From contig NZ_CP026498.1 in NCBI RefSeq assembly GCF_002953255.1, forward strand, positions 7,418,659-7,482,658: 64,000 bases of DNA, written 5' to 3'. A program made the position numbers and the translations under genes. Source of the stretch: Streptomyces sp. CB01881. GTDB lineage: Bacteria > Actinomycetota > Actinomycetes > Streptomycetales > Streptomycetaceae. The notes beneath the pieces were generated by a model. It did no database searches, was not told the DNA's origin, and was given only the letters and a program-made list of their open reading frames with translations. How positions within the stretch are numbered: position 1 is the stretch's first letter; the number at the start of each line of letters is the position of its first letter. Positions 45,451 to 53,645 of the stretch are shown here, piece after piece.

Positions 45451-45621
45451 GTCAGGGATGTCAGGGGAACTCGCTGACCTGCCGACATGGCCCCTGTTGG
45501 GGCGTCAGGGATTGTCAGGGCTGTCAGGAGATCTCGGTTATCCCTGGCAGCCCTGACGTTCCCTGACAGGCCGTCTGGTGGCGCTTTGGGCTGGTCGGGG
45601 CTTAGTCCTGACATCCCTGAC
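45451..45621. repeat. Iteron-like array of GTCAGGG / CCCTGAC motifs
   Basis: Five rightward sites (GTCAGGG at 45451, 45460, 45504, 45514; GTCAGGA at 45523) and four leftward sites (CCCTGAC at 45551, 45561, 45615; TCCTGAC at 45606). Neighbouring sites are spaced 9-10 bp, about one helical turn. The array ends three bases before the stop of the replication gene. It resembles plasmid replication iterons or a multi-site repressor region. Confidence 0.75.
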
Positions 45622-45623
45622 GG

Positions 45624-47600
45624 TTACCTGGTCGCGTCCGTGCCGGTGGGGGTGCTCGCGACCGGGTGAACGCGGTAGGTGACGGCCTGGGGGCGCCCAC
45701 GCTGGCCACTGGCGGGGGGCTGGTCGGAGCGGAGCCAGCCGTGCTGTTCGAGCAACTGCAGGGCAGGCTCGACGTCGGCGACCTTCTTGAAGCGGCGGCT
45801 ACTGGCGACGGCGTCGTGGGCCTTGATGTGGGTGCGGTGGGTGCCGTCCTTCCGGGGTCGTTGGAGCCACTGGAGGAGGGCGTGGGCGTCGTCGGTGGCG
45901 GGGTCGGCGGCGATGAGGTCGAAGACGGCGAGGGTGTGGGCGGTGTAGTACTCGGCGATCTCGGCGGCGCGGTCGACGGTGGCCGGCTGGACGGGGGCTC
46001 GCCAGTCGACGGCGGTGTGGTCGGCGAGGTGGAGCAGGGTGGCGATGCGGGCGATGTGGCCGACGAGTTTGCCGGCCCAGTCCTTGATGTGGGCGAGCGG
46101 CTCGTCCGGGCGGAGCTGGACCTCGTACCTCTCCTGGAGCTTCTCGATGGCGAGGTCGGCTGCGTCGGTCATCGTCACGGTGACGGGCTCGTCCAGGGCG
46201 GTCAGGGTGTGCAGGAGCGCGGTGAGGCGGACGTCGTAGGTGGTGGCCGTGGCGTCAGGGATGGGGGTGGTGCGGATCTTGCGGTAGCCGAGGTTGGAGG
46301 GCGGCAGGGAGTAGAGGAAGCGGGCGAGCAGGCCGCGGTCGCGGGCGCCGGGGGCGGCGCCGAGTTCCTGGAGGACGGCGGGCTGCGGGGTGACGCCGAT
46401 GGTGAGGGCGGGCTTGTCGACAGTGGGCTGCTCGCGGGTGATGCGGTCGGTCTGGAGCCGCTCGCCCTTGTGGGCCTGGAGGAAGACGCCCAGGTTGGGC
46501 TTGCTGCTGTAGCGGCCGGCGATGCTGTCGAACAGGTCGCCCTCCGGGCTCAGCGCGGCGAGGCAGCGGTGGACGCCCAGGTGGTGGGTGACGGTCTCGG
46601 GGGTGAGGTCCCCGGACATCGTTAGGCGGGGGGTCGGCGGGACCGCGATCTCCTCGGCGACCATTCGGGCGGCGGAGATCTCGGCGACCAGGTGTGCGCG
46701 GTCGAGGTCGGGGTTCTTGCGAGCCTTGTGCATGAGGGCCTCGACCTCGGCGAGGGCGGTCTCCTTGGCGGTCTGGGCCTCGATGATCGCCATCTTGGCG
46801 CCGGCCTGGAGCTCGTCCTCGACCCGGTAGACGGGGCCGGTCATGAACGCGAACACGTCGCTCTTGCGGCTGGCCGGGGGCATCGCGCAGACCAGGTAGA
46901 GGTTGGACTGCTCGCGCCAGCCGGGCCGGATCTCGACGTTCACGCGACCGCCGGCGGCGGTAGAGAGGGCGGCGAGGGCCATGGTGGCAGCCATGTCGGG
47001 CGGGGTCTGGGTGAACTCGGCGACCGCTTCGACGTAGGCGCCGACCCAGTCGGGCAGGGCGTGGACGGGGAACGTGGGCAGGGCGCCGTGGGAGTCGAGG
47101 GGGACGGGGGCGAGCCAGGTCTCTCCGGAGGCGAGGTCGGCGAGCGCCGCGAGGGCTGCGGTGCGGACGTCGGCGAGGTCGGCGTGCTGGTCGCCGGCAA
47201 GGTGGGCGAGACGGCTGGTGGTGGTGTTGATGCGGCGGCGCTCGGCGCCGGCCCGGACGAGGTCGGCGTAGTACTCGCCGTTGGCGGCGGTGGGCGTGGC
47301 GGCGATGCAGGTGTGCAGGTAGCCAGGCCCGCCGACCTTGTTCAGGTCGCCCTGGGCGTGCAGGACGTCGGTCAGCAGCAGCGGGTCGACGGGCCGCCCG
47401 GCCATGCTCATGCGGGTGATGGTGCGCCAGATCGTCTCGTGGGCGGGGCGGTAGAACACGCCCGGGTCGCCGAGGACCTCGGCGAGGGCGGGGATGCGGG
47501 TGGGGTCGAGCAGAGCGGCGCCAATAACGGCCTGCTCGGCGGTGAGGACCTCGGCGGGCTCCGGCCGGAACGGGATCACGTTCAAGGAGTTCTCGGTCAC
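45624..47600 (-). CDS. Replication protein: DnaB N-terminal-like + DUF3987 domain
   Basis: A 658-residue protein. Residues 15-115 match the DnaB helicase N-terminal domain (EQAVIGAALLDPTRIPALAEVL, ETIWRTITRM, GGPGYLHTCIAATPTAANGEYYADLV). Residues 180-560 match DUF3987, with MPPASRKSDVFAFM as a degenerate P-loop. The C-terminal 80 residues look like a winged helix. Probably the element's replication initiator or primase/helicase. GTG start overlapping the upstream gene by GTGA; the iteron-like array lies just beyond its 3' end. Confidence 0.8.
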   Translation of the reverse strand: MTENSLNVIPFRPEPAEVLTAEQAVIGAALLDPTRIPALAEVLGDPGVFYRPAHETIWRTITRMSMAGRPVDPLLLTDVLHAQGDLNKVGGPGYLHTCIAATPTAANGEYYADLVRAGAERRRINTTTSRLAHLAGDQHADLADVRTAALAALADLASGETWLAPVPLDSHGALPTFPVHALPDWVGAYVEAVAEFTQTPPDMAATMALAALSTAAGGRVNVEIRPGWREQSNLYLVCAMPPASRKSDVFAFMTGPVYRVEDELQAGAKMAIIEAQTAKETALAEVEALMHKARKNPDLDRAHLVAEISAARMVAEEIAVPPTPRLTMSGDLTPETVTHHLGVHRCLAALSPEGDLFDSIAGRYSSKPNLGVFLQAHKGERLQTDRITREQPTVDKPALTIGVTPQPAVLQELGAAPGARDRGLLARFLYSLPPSNLGYRKIRTTPIPDATATTYDVRLTALLHTLTALDEPVTVTMTDAADLAIEKLQERYEVQLRPDEPLAHIKDWAGKLVGHIARIATLLHLADHTAVDWRAPVQPATVDRAAEIAEYYTAHTLAVFDLIAADPATDDAHALLQWLQRPRKDGTHRTHIKAHDAVASSRRFKKVADVEPALQLLEQHGWLRSDQPPASGQRGRPQAVTYRVHPVASTPTGTDATR

Positions 47601-47884
47601 CGCTCGTCCTCGTTGGGAAGTTGGTGGTGGTCGAGCCAGGCGAACGCGGAGGTGGCCTGGGCGCCGTTGCAGACGTCGGTGGCGGCGCCGGGGACGCTGA
47701 CGGGGCGGACCCGGGGGTCGATGAGGCTGGCGTACAGGCGCGTGCCGTGGTGCACGCAGGCCTTGGCGGCGTCGCCGTGGCGGTTGAGGACGGTCACGGC
47801 GTCACGCGGGCCCTCGCACGGGCTGGCGTCGCCGAGGTGGGCGGCCTCGCAGCGGGGCTGCGGCGCGGTGGTGTTTCCGGGCAT
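47597..47884 (-). CDS. Small Cys/His-rich protein of the element
   Basis: 95 residues with four Cys and several His (PRCEAAHLG, SPCEGP, ACVHHG, DVCNGA), possibly metal-binding. Unknown function. It is coupled to the replication gene by a GTGA overlap, so it may be a replication accessory or regulator. Confidence 0.7.
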   Translation of the reverse strand: MPGNTTAPQPRCEAAHLGDASPCEGPRDAVTVLNRHGDAAKACVHHGTRLYASLIDPRVRPVSVPGAATDVCNGAQATSAFAWLDHHQLPNEDER

Positions 47885-47921
47885 GCTTGAAGACCTCTGG
47901 TCTCTGAGAGGGATCGGATTG

Positions 47922-47972
47922 GCCCCGCAGCAACCGCCAGTCACCCGGCAAGGTCGACGGTTGTTGCGGGGC
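47922..47972 (-). terminator. Hairpin between transfer-type operon and replication genes
   Basis: A 15-bp stem (47922-47936 with 47958-47972, one wobble) and a 21-nt loop. It probably separates leftward transcription of the upstream chain from the replication pair. Confidence 0.55.
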
Positions 47973-48072
47973 TTCGTGCGTTTAGGGCCGCGTTCCCAGG
48001 CCTGTAGGTGGGCGCCAGGGCCCGGGGCGTGAGCGGACTCCCGTGGTGATCCACATCCCCTTCCGGGGAGAG

Positions 48073-48132
48073 GCTAGATCTGCGGCTAGACGTAGACGCT
48101 AGATGGCTGACCTGCGCGTCTAGTGCGTCTAG
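48073..48132. repeat. Cluster of five CTAG-containing motifs
   Basis: GCTAGAT (48073), GCTAGAC (48085), GCTAGAT (48098) and inverted GTCTAG (48118 and 48127) lie within 60 bases. The last overlaps the TAG stop of the next gene. CTAG is rare in streptomycete DNA, so this is likely a protein-binding region upstream of the replication pair. Confidence 0.6.
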
Positions 48133-49124
48133 GCGGTCTGCCGGGAAGCGGGGGAGGGGCTCTGGAAGGGGCTCCCCTCCCCCGCGAGCGCGGTTTCATC
48201 CGCGGTCAGGTCGGGGACCAGGTGGGCGGGCAGCCGCGGGGAGCGGCCGAGCTCCTTGGCGAGTTGGTCGTACCTGACGCCGAGCTGGTTGTCGCCCTTG
48301 ATGCTGATCCCGGTGACGGGCAGACCCGCGTCGCGGAGCTTGGCGGGGAAGCTCGACTTGGTGAAGCCGAGGTAGCGGCCGGACTCCTGGAGGCCATTGA
48401 GGAGGTCCACGACGTGAACGCCCGCGCGGCCCTGGAGGTCGGCGTGGGCAACGGCGTGCTCGACGTAGAGGCGGAGGTCGTCGCGCCACTCTCCCGAGTC
48501 GACCAGCACCAGCTCCGACTCCTGCTCGTCCCCCGGTTCCACCACGCTGGCGGACGCGATCGGAAGCACGAGCGGCGTCGCGGCGACCAGCTCGGCCGGC
48601 ACCGCGCGGACGGCCAGCGCGAACGGCTTGTCCCCGCGTGCCAGGCACGCGCCGACGCCGCCGAGCACGCTGAACAGGAACACGTTGCCCGAGAACATCC
48701 ACGAGGCTGCCAGCACCCCGGCGACCGGCGACGCGAGTATCGCGCACCGCCAGGCGGCGATCCGGTGGCGTCGATGCCGCACGTGGCCGGGGTCGAGCAC
48801 CGGCATGGTGAACTCGCCCAGGGCCGACATCGCGGCGTCGTGGCGCCGTGCCTCGAAGTCGGCCGTGGCCAGCGCGGTCATCTGGGCCGGGACCAGGCCA
48901 CCGTTCTCCTCGGCGGACCGGCGAAGGCGGGTGGCCTTCTTGTGGGCGGCCCTCGCCTGGCGGCCGGCCTCGGCCACGGCGGTGGCGTGGGCCTCCTGGC
49001 GGGCCTTGACGATGCGCCGGATGATCTCCTCCTCGCTGACGGTGTGGCCGCCGGCCCAGTGAGCGAGGAACAGCGCGATGTGCTGGGCGCCGCGCTGGGT
49101 GCGCTCGATGGTGGGCGCGGTCAT
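48129..49124 (-). CDS. Element membrane protein with C-terminal winged-helix-like region
   Basis: 331 residues. A helical, charged N-terminus (1-100), two membrane helices (about 125-165), and a cytoplasmic C-terminal region with a winged-helix look (DLLNGLQESGRYLGFTKSSFPAKLRDAG). I do not recognise a family; position and size resemble spread (Spd) genes of Streptomyces conjugative plasmids. Start overlaps the next gene's stop. Confidence 0.65.
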   Translation of the reverse strand: MTAPTIERTQRGAQHIALFLAHWAGGHTVSEEEIIRRIVKARQEAHATAVAEAGRQARAAHKKATRLRRSAEENGGLVPAQMTALATADFEARRHDAAMSALGEFTMPVLDPGHVRHRRHRIAAWRCAILASPVAGVLAASWMFSGNVFLFSVLGGVGACLARGDKPFALAVRAVPAELVAATPLVLPIASASVVEPGDEQESELVLVDSGEWRDDLRLYVEHAVAHADLQGRAGVHVVDLLNGLQESGRYLGFTKSSFPAKLRDAGLPVTGISIKGDNQLGVRYDQLAKELGRSPRLPAHLVPDLTADETALAGEGSPFQSPSPASRQTA

Positions 49125-49648
49125 CAACCGATCACCAGCTCGCCGATCCAGGAGACCAGCGGGACGCCGACCATCGCGGCCCAGCCGCCGATGGAGGAGG
49201 CGATGCCCCAGGTCGCGCCGGTAAGGGCGCCGGAGACGGCCAGTGCCCGCTCCTTCCACGACTTGGCGAACCAGATGAACAGGGCGACGCCGACGACCAG
49301 GACCAGGACCAGCCAGGAGCCGGAGTAGGAGAGCACCTCGCCGGTGGAGACGTCGACGGCGCCGGCGCCGTCCTGGCCGATGCCGACGTGGCCGACCGCC
49401 TGCCCGGCCTTGTTGCCGGTACCGGTGAACCCGCCGGAGATCTTGCCGATCACGCCGCCGGTGACGGCGGAGGCCAGGACCATCGTCAGGGCGGGCCCGA
49501 CCCAGGGCAGCCAGACGGCCCGTCGCTTCAGCGAGGCCACGGTCCGGCCGTTGGAGTAGTAGAGCGCCATGGCGGTGATCGCCATCACGGCGAAGCCGAA
49601 CGCGGCGCCGGCGCGGGTGACGACGTGGGTGAAGTCGATCAGGTTCAC
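49124..49648 (-). CDS. Spd-like membrane protein
   Basis: 174 residues with four or five membrane helices (about 10-27, 45-70, 108-128, 135-172) and a Gly-rich loop GGFTGTGNKAGQAVGHVGIG. Similar in build to SpdB-type proteins used in spreading of Streptomyces plasmids through mycelium. GTG start. Tightly packed in the leftward chain. Confidence 0.65.
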   Translation of the reverse strand: MNLIDFTHVVTRAGAAFGFAVMAITAMALYYSNGRTVASLKRRAVWLPWVGPALTMVLASAVTGGVIGKISGGFTGTGNKAGQAVGHVGIGQDGAGAVDVSTGEVLSYSGSWLVLVLVVGVALFIWFAKSWKERALAVSGALTGATWGIASSIGGWAAMVGVPLVSWIGELVIG

Positions 49649-49651
49649 GGC

Positions 49652-50017
49652 TCAGCTCTCCATGATCCAGGCGGCGATGAGGGTACGGACGGGGGAGGCG
49701 AAGAGGGTCCCGGCGACGGCGGCGACCAGGACAACGGCGGCCGCGCGGCGGACGAGGGGCCGGATGCGGCCGTTGGCCATGACCACCGAGGCGTACACGC
49801 TGGTCATGGCGGCCAGCCCGAACGCGGCGGCCGGGCCGTAGGTGGCGATCAGCGGCAGGGCGGCGTGGTCGGTCCACCACGGGGCGAGGACGATGCCGAC
49901 GCCCAGGGTCGCGGCGGTCCGGACCGGGTGCTGCAGGCGGGCGGCGCGCTTGACGCGCTGCCAGTCGACGGCGTTGTGGTGGTCGGTGGGCAGCTGGGGG
50001 ATCTGGTCGTAGCTCAC
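49652..50017 (-). CDS. Two- to three-helix membrane protein of the element
   Basis: 121 residues. The N-terminal 40 are polar (SYDQIPQLPTDHHNAVDW), then helices at about 45-60, 62-80 and 90-115. The GTG at 50017 has GGGGTGG upstream and overlaps the stop of the 30-residue gene by GTGA. Probable Spd-type accessory. Function unknown. Confidence 0.65.
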   Translation of the reverse strand: MSYDQIPQLPTDHHNAVDWQRVKRAARLQHPVRTAATLGVGIVLAPWWTDHAALPLIATYGPAAAFGLAAMTSVYASVVMANGRIRPLVRRAAAVVLVAAVAGTLFASPVRTLIAAWIMES

Positions 50018-50106
50018 TTCCACCCCCGGCGGATCAGCTCGCGGACGCACAGGCACGCGATTACGGCGTCGACCAGTAGGAACAGCAGGCACAGCGTGTA
50101 GGCCAT
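50014..50106 (-). CDS. 30-residue single-helix membrane peptide
   Basis: A small gene: MAYTLCLLFLLVDAVIACLC followed by VRELIRRGWK, one helix with a basic C-terminal end. The ATG has AAGGAAG upstream, and its stop is coupled to the next start by GTGA. Small peptides of this kind are common in actinomycete plasmid operons. Confidence 0.65.
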   Translation of the reverse strand: MAYTLCLLFLLVDAVIACLCVRELIRRGWK

Positions 50107-50125
50107 GGATCTCTTCCTTAGGAGG

Positions 50126-50147
50126 GGGCCCGGCCGGAACCGGGCCC
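50126..50147 (-). terminator. Intercistronic hairpin
   Basis: An 8-bp stem (50126-50133 with 50140-50147) lies between two leftward genes. It may be a weak attenuator. Confidence 0.4.
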
Positions 50148-50156
50148 AAGGGGTGG

Positions 50157-50330
50157 TCAGGAGGAGCTCCGCGAGGCACCCGGGAGGTACCGCCAGGCCG
50201 TGATGCTGCGGCTGGTGGGGAGCGCGTCGATCGCGGCGTGCCCGGCCCTGTCCGCCTTGCGGACGGCCTTCGCCCTGCGCTGCTGGCGGGACTGGGGCTG
50301 GGCGGACTGCTTCTTGCCGATGCCGAACAT
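50157..50330 (-). CDS. Small basic protein of the element
   Basis: 57 residues, rich in Arg, Lys and Gln (MFGIGKKQSAQPQSRQQRRA). No family recognised. The ATG shares one base with the stop of the upstream gene, supporting co-translation. Possibly nucleic-acid-binding. Confidence 0.6.
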   Translation of the reverse strand: MFGIGKKQSAQPQSRQQRRAKAVRKADRAGHAAIDALPTSRSITAWRYLPGASRSSS

Positions 50331-50575
50331 CAGGCGCCCTCCCCAATCTGGCCGACGAGGACGAACGGCTCGCCGTCCAGCTCACAGATCGCCCTGATCT
50401 CGGCGGGGCGCCGGCCGTCGGCGGAGGCGTCGGTGACCACTAGGCGGTGGCACCACGACTGGCGAGCGAGGCCGCCGACCTCGTCGATCGTCAGAGGGTC
50501 AGCCAGGCGGTAGGCGAGGCCGCCGCCGTCGAGGCGGGCGATGCCCAGGCCGGGCACCTGCTTGTGCGTGCTCAT
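50330..50575 (-). CDS. Hypothetical small protein of the element
   Basis: 81 residues, soluble, with LTIDEVGGLARQSWCHRLVV and a C-terminal beta-rich part. No recognisable domain. Overlaps the next gene by ATGA. Confidence 0.6.
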   Translation of the reverse strand: MSTHKQVPGLGIARLDGGGLAYRLADPLTIDEVGGLARQSWCHRLVVTDASADGRRPAEIRAICELDGEPFVLVGQIGEGA

Positions 50576-50694
50576 CGAGCACCGCCCTTCGCGCCGACGA
50601 GACGGGTGAGCAAGCGAGCGGCGGCGCCGGCGGCGTGGGCGCGGTCCGCTTCGGTGATGGGCGGGATGGGGGGTGCGATTCTGGTCAGGGTCAT
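50572..50694 (-). CDS. 40-residue hypothetical protein of the element
   Basis: A short gene: MTLTRIAPPIPPITEADRAH then an Ala/Arg-rich helix. ATG with GAGGG upstream and ATGA coupling to the next gene. The region 50695-50765 upstream holds no gene. Confidence 0.5.
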   Translation of the reverse strand: MTLTRIAPPIPPITEADRAHAAGAAARLLTRLVGAKGGAR

Positions 50695-50765
50695 GACACT
50701 GCCCTCAATGTGTGCGTGGTGGGGCGAATCTGGGAGAGGGGGGAAGATGTCCTCGCGGCGGACGC

Positions 50766-52037
50766 TCAGGCGGCGGTCGGCGGGTTGTTGCGCTCGGTGT
50801 CGACGTGGCGGCGCAGGCGCACGGCGTAGTCGTTGCGGCAGCCGAGGGCGTCGCGCACCTTCTTGGTGGTGAGCTCTTGGCCGTGCGAGGCGAGGTCGTC
50901 GGCCAGGGCGCGAATCCTGGTGAGGTCGACCGGGTCGAGGAGGCGTTTCCCGGCGACGCCGGAAGCGTTCCCGACAGCCTCGTCCGTGCGGCCTGCCCTG
51001 GGCGCCTCGGAATCGGGTGCGGGTACGTATGACCCCGTTCCGTAAAGGGCTTCCAGGCTTTCGACCGTGATCGGGGAAGCTTTCCGCAAGTCGTCGGGAA
51101 CGGTGTCGAGGTAGACGCCGTCGGACGGCCCGGAGGGCAGCGGGAGGGTGAGGGCGGGGAACGGGTCGTCGGGCATTCCCGGCCACAGATCGGCGGGCGC
51201 CGGGAGCGCGCTCAGCTCCGCCACCCGGGCGCGGGCATTGAGCCGCTGGGCCAGCAGGTCGGCCGTCAGGCCGGGGACGGTGACGCCGTGGACGTACTCC
51301 CACGCGATCCGCCACGCTTCGTCGGCCAGCAGCTCGCCGAACGGGGCGGCGGACAGCAGGCGGTCGGCGACTTCCCGGACTTCGGGGTGGTGCTCGGAGC
51401 GGCGGCGGGCGTGCTCGGCCCGTTCCTTCGCCTGCTTCTTCTCGGCGGTGGTCGGGCCGCGGCCGCCGTGGGTCTGGAGGTCGGTCAGCCAGACGGCGCC
51501 GATGCTGGACAGGGCCAGCACGAACGCGACCCAGTGGTGCGCGGGGTACTGCTGCCAGCCGTGGGCGAAGTTGATGCCCCCGGCGACCGCGCCGGCCGCC
51601 CACGCGCCGAGTCGGTAGGTGCGGGTGGAGCGCTCGCCTTCGGCCTGGGCGCCCATGGCGACCAGCGCCCACGCGCCGCCCTCCAGCATCGCGGCCAGCA
51701 GTACCGCGAGCAGCAGGTACACCTCGGCGTGGTCGAGCGCGGCGACCTGAGACGCCACGGCCGGCACGATCGAGCAGGCCTGCACGAACCGGACGAACGC
51801 TCGCGAAGGGTTGGCCGTCACCCACCCGGTCGCCCGGCCGAGGCGCGCGGCTCGCGCCGCCCGTCGCCGGTTCCGGGCCTCCTCGGCGGCTCGCCGGTCG
51901 GCCTCCCGCTGCTGGCGGGCCGCCTCGGCGTCCAGCCGGTTCTGCTCGCGCTCCTCCCGCCGGTCCGCTCGGGCGTCGGCGCGGTCGGCCTGACGGTCGG
52001 CCCGCCGCTCGGCGCGGTAGTCGCCCAGGCCGCTCAC
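50766..52037 (-). CDS. DUF2637 mobile-element transfer-type membrane protein
   Basis: 423 residues. Residues 1-70 are a highly charged Arg/Glu/Ala coiled-coil segment. Residues 75-195 hold four membrane helices with the actinobacterial DUF2637 pattern (FVRFVQACSIVPAVASQVAAL, AMLEGGAWALVAMGAQAEG, WVAFVLALSSIGAVWLTD). A polar C-terminal region follows, with a helix-turn-helix-like end (LTTKKVRDALGCRNDYAVRLR). Such proteins are typical of AICEs and linear plasmids. GTGA overlap with the upstream gene. Confidence 0.78.
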   Translation of the reverse strand: MSGLGDYRAERRADRQADRADARADRREEREQNRLDAEAARQQREADRRAAEEARNRRRAARAARLGRATGWVTANPSRAFVRFVQACSIVPAVASQVAALDHAEVYLLLAVLLAAMLEGGAWALVAMGAQAEGERSTRTYRLGAWAAGAVAGGINFAHGWQQYPAHHWVAFVLALSSIGAVWLTDLQTHGGRGPTTAEKKQAKERAEHARRRSEHHPEVREVADRLLSAAPFGELLADEAWRIAWEYVHGVTVPGLTADLLAQRLNARARVAELSALPAPADLWPGMPDDPFPALTLPLPSGPSDGVYLDTVPDDLRKASPITVESLEALYGTGSYVPAPDSEAPRAGRTDEAVGNASGVAGKRLLDPVDLTRIRALADDLASHGQELTTKKVRDALGCRNDYAVRLRRHVDTERNNPPTAA

Positions 52038-52315
52038 GCCGCCACCCGCTCGACGCTGGCGGTGCGACGGGTGACTACCGGGCGCCGCAACGGCAGCACC
52101 GGCGCCGTCCTCATCTGCTGCTCGGCGTAGGCAGCCAGCTCCGGGTCCTCCCGGCGCAGGTCCGCCAGCACCGCGTACGCCACGTCCAACCGGGCCTGGC
52201 GCTCGATCGCCGACTCGCCGACCACGCCGGCGAACAGCTCCTCGTCCACGCCCAACGCCAGCTCCGCGAACTCCTCGGTGCCCAAGGCGTGTTGACCTGC
52301 AACAATCGACTTCAC
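52034..52315 (-). CDS. Hypothetical protein, first gene of the leftward element operon
   Basis: 93 residues, mostly helical and acidic (LGTEEFAELALGVDEELFAG). No domain recognised. The GTG at 52315 has GAAGAGG upstream. Because it is the first gene of the leftward chain, its promoter must lie in 52316-52796. Confidence 0.65.
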   Translation of the reverse strand: MKSIVAGQHALGTEEFAELALGVDEELFAGVVGESAIERQARLDVAYAVLADLRREDPELAAYAEQQMRTAPVLPLRRPVVTRRTASVERVAA

Positions 52316-52796
52316 GGGTCTACCTCTTCCAGTGGGAGGTGGGCCCCAGGGGCTGCCGCGCGCCCGGCCAAGGAAAGCGCGGCGGCCCCGAATCCAGGGC
52401 CAGCTACTCGTCACGTCACGAGCAGCCATGACCCCCGACCCGCCGCGGGCGGCACGGATCAGGGACCAAAGACACTCGTTCACTGAGACCGCGCCGGTCC
52501 GGAGCCGAGGAGCTCGGCGGTGAACTGGCGGGGGGTGCGTCTTTCAAGGCGGACGCGGACCTCTCGGTCCATGCCATCCGCATGCCAAGGCGCGGTCGAC
52601 CTCGGCCCGATCTGTCCCGGGCCCCTTCGCCTATCCCCATAGGCGCATTTGTGCAGCTCAGAGCAGCCCAAAGAAGGCCCCTCCGTGTCGCCCCTGTCTC
52701 ACTTGGTGCGGCACTCACAACATAGACAACCTGCTTAGGCAGGTCAAGAGAGTTGGGTTTCTCGCGCCTGTTGGGCACCTCCCCTAGCATTGGCCC
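52316..52796. other. Divergent control region of the element
   Basis: 481 bases between the leftward transfer-type operon and the rightward GntR gene. It contains the GntR operator candidate at 52729-52744 and GC-rich inverted repeats near 52340-52390. A leftward frame ending at 52480 could encode a 30-60 residue basic peptide, but start and support are weak. Confidence 0.45.
52729..52744. promoter_or_regulatory. Candidate GntR operator palindrome
   Basis: ACCTGC-TTAG-GCAGGT, perfect 6-bp arms, 52 bases before the GntR start. Position fits autoregulation and control of the divergent operon. Confidence 0.5.
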
Positions 52797-53645
52797 ATGG
52801 CCCTAGACCCGGATGACTCTCGCCCCCCGTATCAGCAGGTCGGCAGCTCTCTGCGGGCCTCGATCCTCACGAAGAAGCCGGGCTTCGAGACCGGCGACAA
52901 GCTTCCTTCCGGCCCCGAATTGGCGAAGCACTTCGGCGTGGCGCGCGGCACGGTGGACAAGGCGCTCGACCTGCTCCGCACGGAGGGGTTGATCGTGACG
53001 CGGCAGGGGAGCGGCTCCTTCGTCCGCGAGAGGACCTCTCGACCGGTCGGGCTGCGGCCCCACCTCGAAGCGGCCTTCGAGCAGCAGCAGGTGACCCTCG
53101 ACTTCGCCGGGTTCTCCAGCGAGACGCTGCACAACGCGCTGCAGGAGCCGCTCGACAAGGTCCGCTCCGGCCGGCTGGCGCCGGAGTCCATCACGATCCG
53201 GTTGCTGCTGCCGGACACCACGGCGCCGATGGCTGTGCCGGTCCTGGTCGACGGGCTCCAGGACGAGGAAGCCCTCCGGGAGCGTGCGCGCAACATCGCC
53301 CTGACGAACGCCGGCGGCATCGCGCACTCGGTGGAGATGTTGGCGGAGCTGGGGCTCGTCCAGAAGGCAAGCGTCGAGGTCAAGGTCCACCGGGCGTCCA
53401 GCCTCTTCAAGCTGTACATCCTGAACCGCGCGGAGGCGTTCTTCGGCTTCTACCCGCTCCGCGAGCGCACGGTGACGATCGCGGACGCGGCCCACACCTT
53501 CTACGACGTGACCGGCAAGGACACCACCCTGTTCCACCACGCCGCCGGCCCGGATGACGCCTCGCTCGGGTCGCAGTACGTCCAGCAGGCCCAGATGTGG
53601 TTCGACAGTGTGTGGAGCACGATCGCGTACGAGCGGCAGCCATGA
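52797..53645 (+). CDS. GntR family regulator of the element
   Basis: 282 residues. Residues 10-75 are a GntR winged helix (DKLPSGPELAKHFGVARGTVDKALDLLRTEGLIVTRQGSGSFV). The C-terminal 200 residues look like an unusual effector domain with AEAFFGFYPLRERTVTI and TFYDVTGKDTTLFHH. In AICEs such as pSAM2 a GntR repressor (KorSA) controls replication and transfer. Coupled by ATGA overlap to a HAD phosphatase. Confidence 0.85.
   Translation: MALDPDDSRPPYQQVGSSLRASILTKKPGFETGDKLPSGPELAKHFGVARGTVDKALDLLRTEGLIVTRQGSGSFVRERTSRPVGLRPHLEAAFEQQQVTLDFAGFSSETLHNALQEPLDKVRSGRLAPESITIRLLLPDTTAPMAVPVLVDGLQDEEALRERARNIALTNAGGIAHSVEMLAELGLVQKASVEVKVHRASSLFKLYILNRAEAFFGFYPLRERTVTIADAAHTFYDVTGKDTTLFHHAAGPDDASLGSQYVQQAQMWFDSVWSTIAYERQP

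Noticed and set aside
45451..45621. CRISPR array
   Set aside because: Repeats are 7 bp, in both orientations, without uniform spacers; iteron-like instead.
52480..52671. 63-codon leftward ORF in the element control region
   Set aside because: No clear start or ribosome site and composition typical of noncoding high-GC DNA; left as a possibility only.
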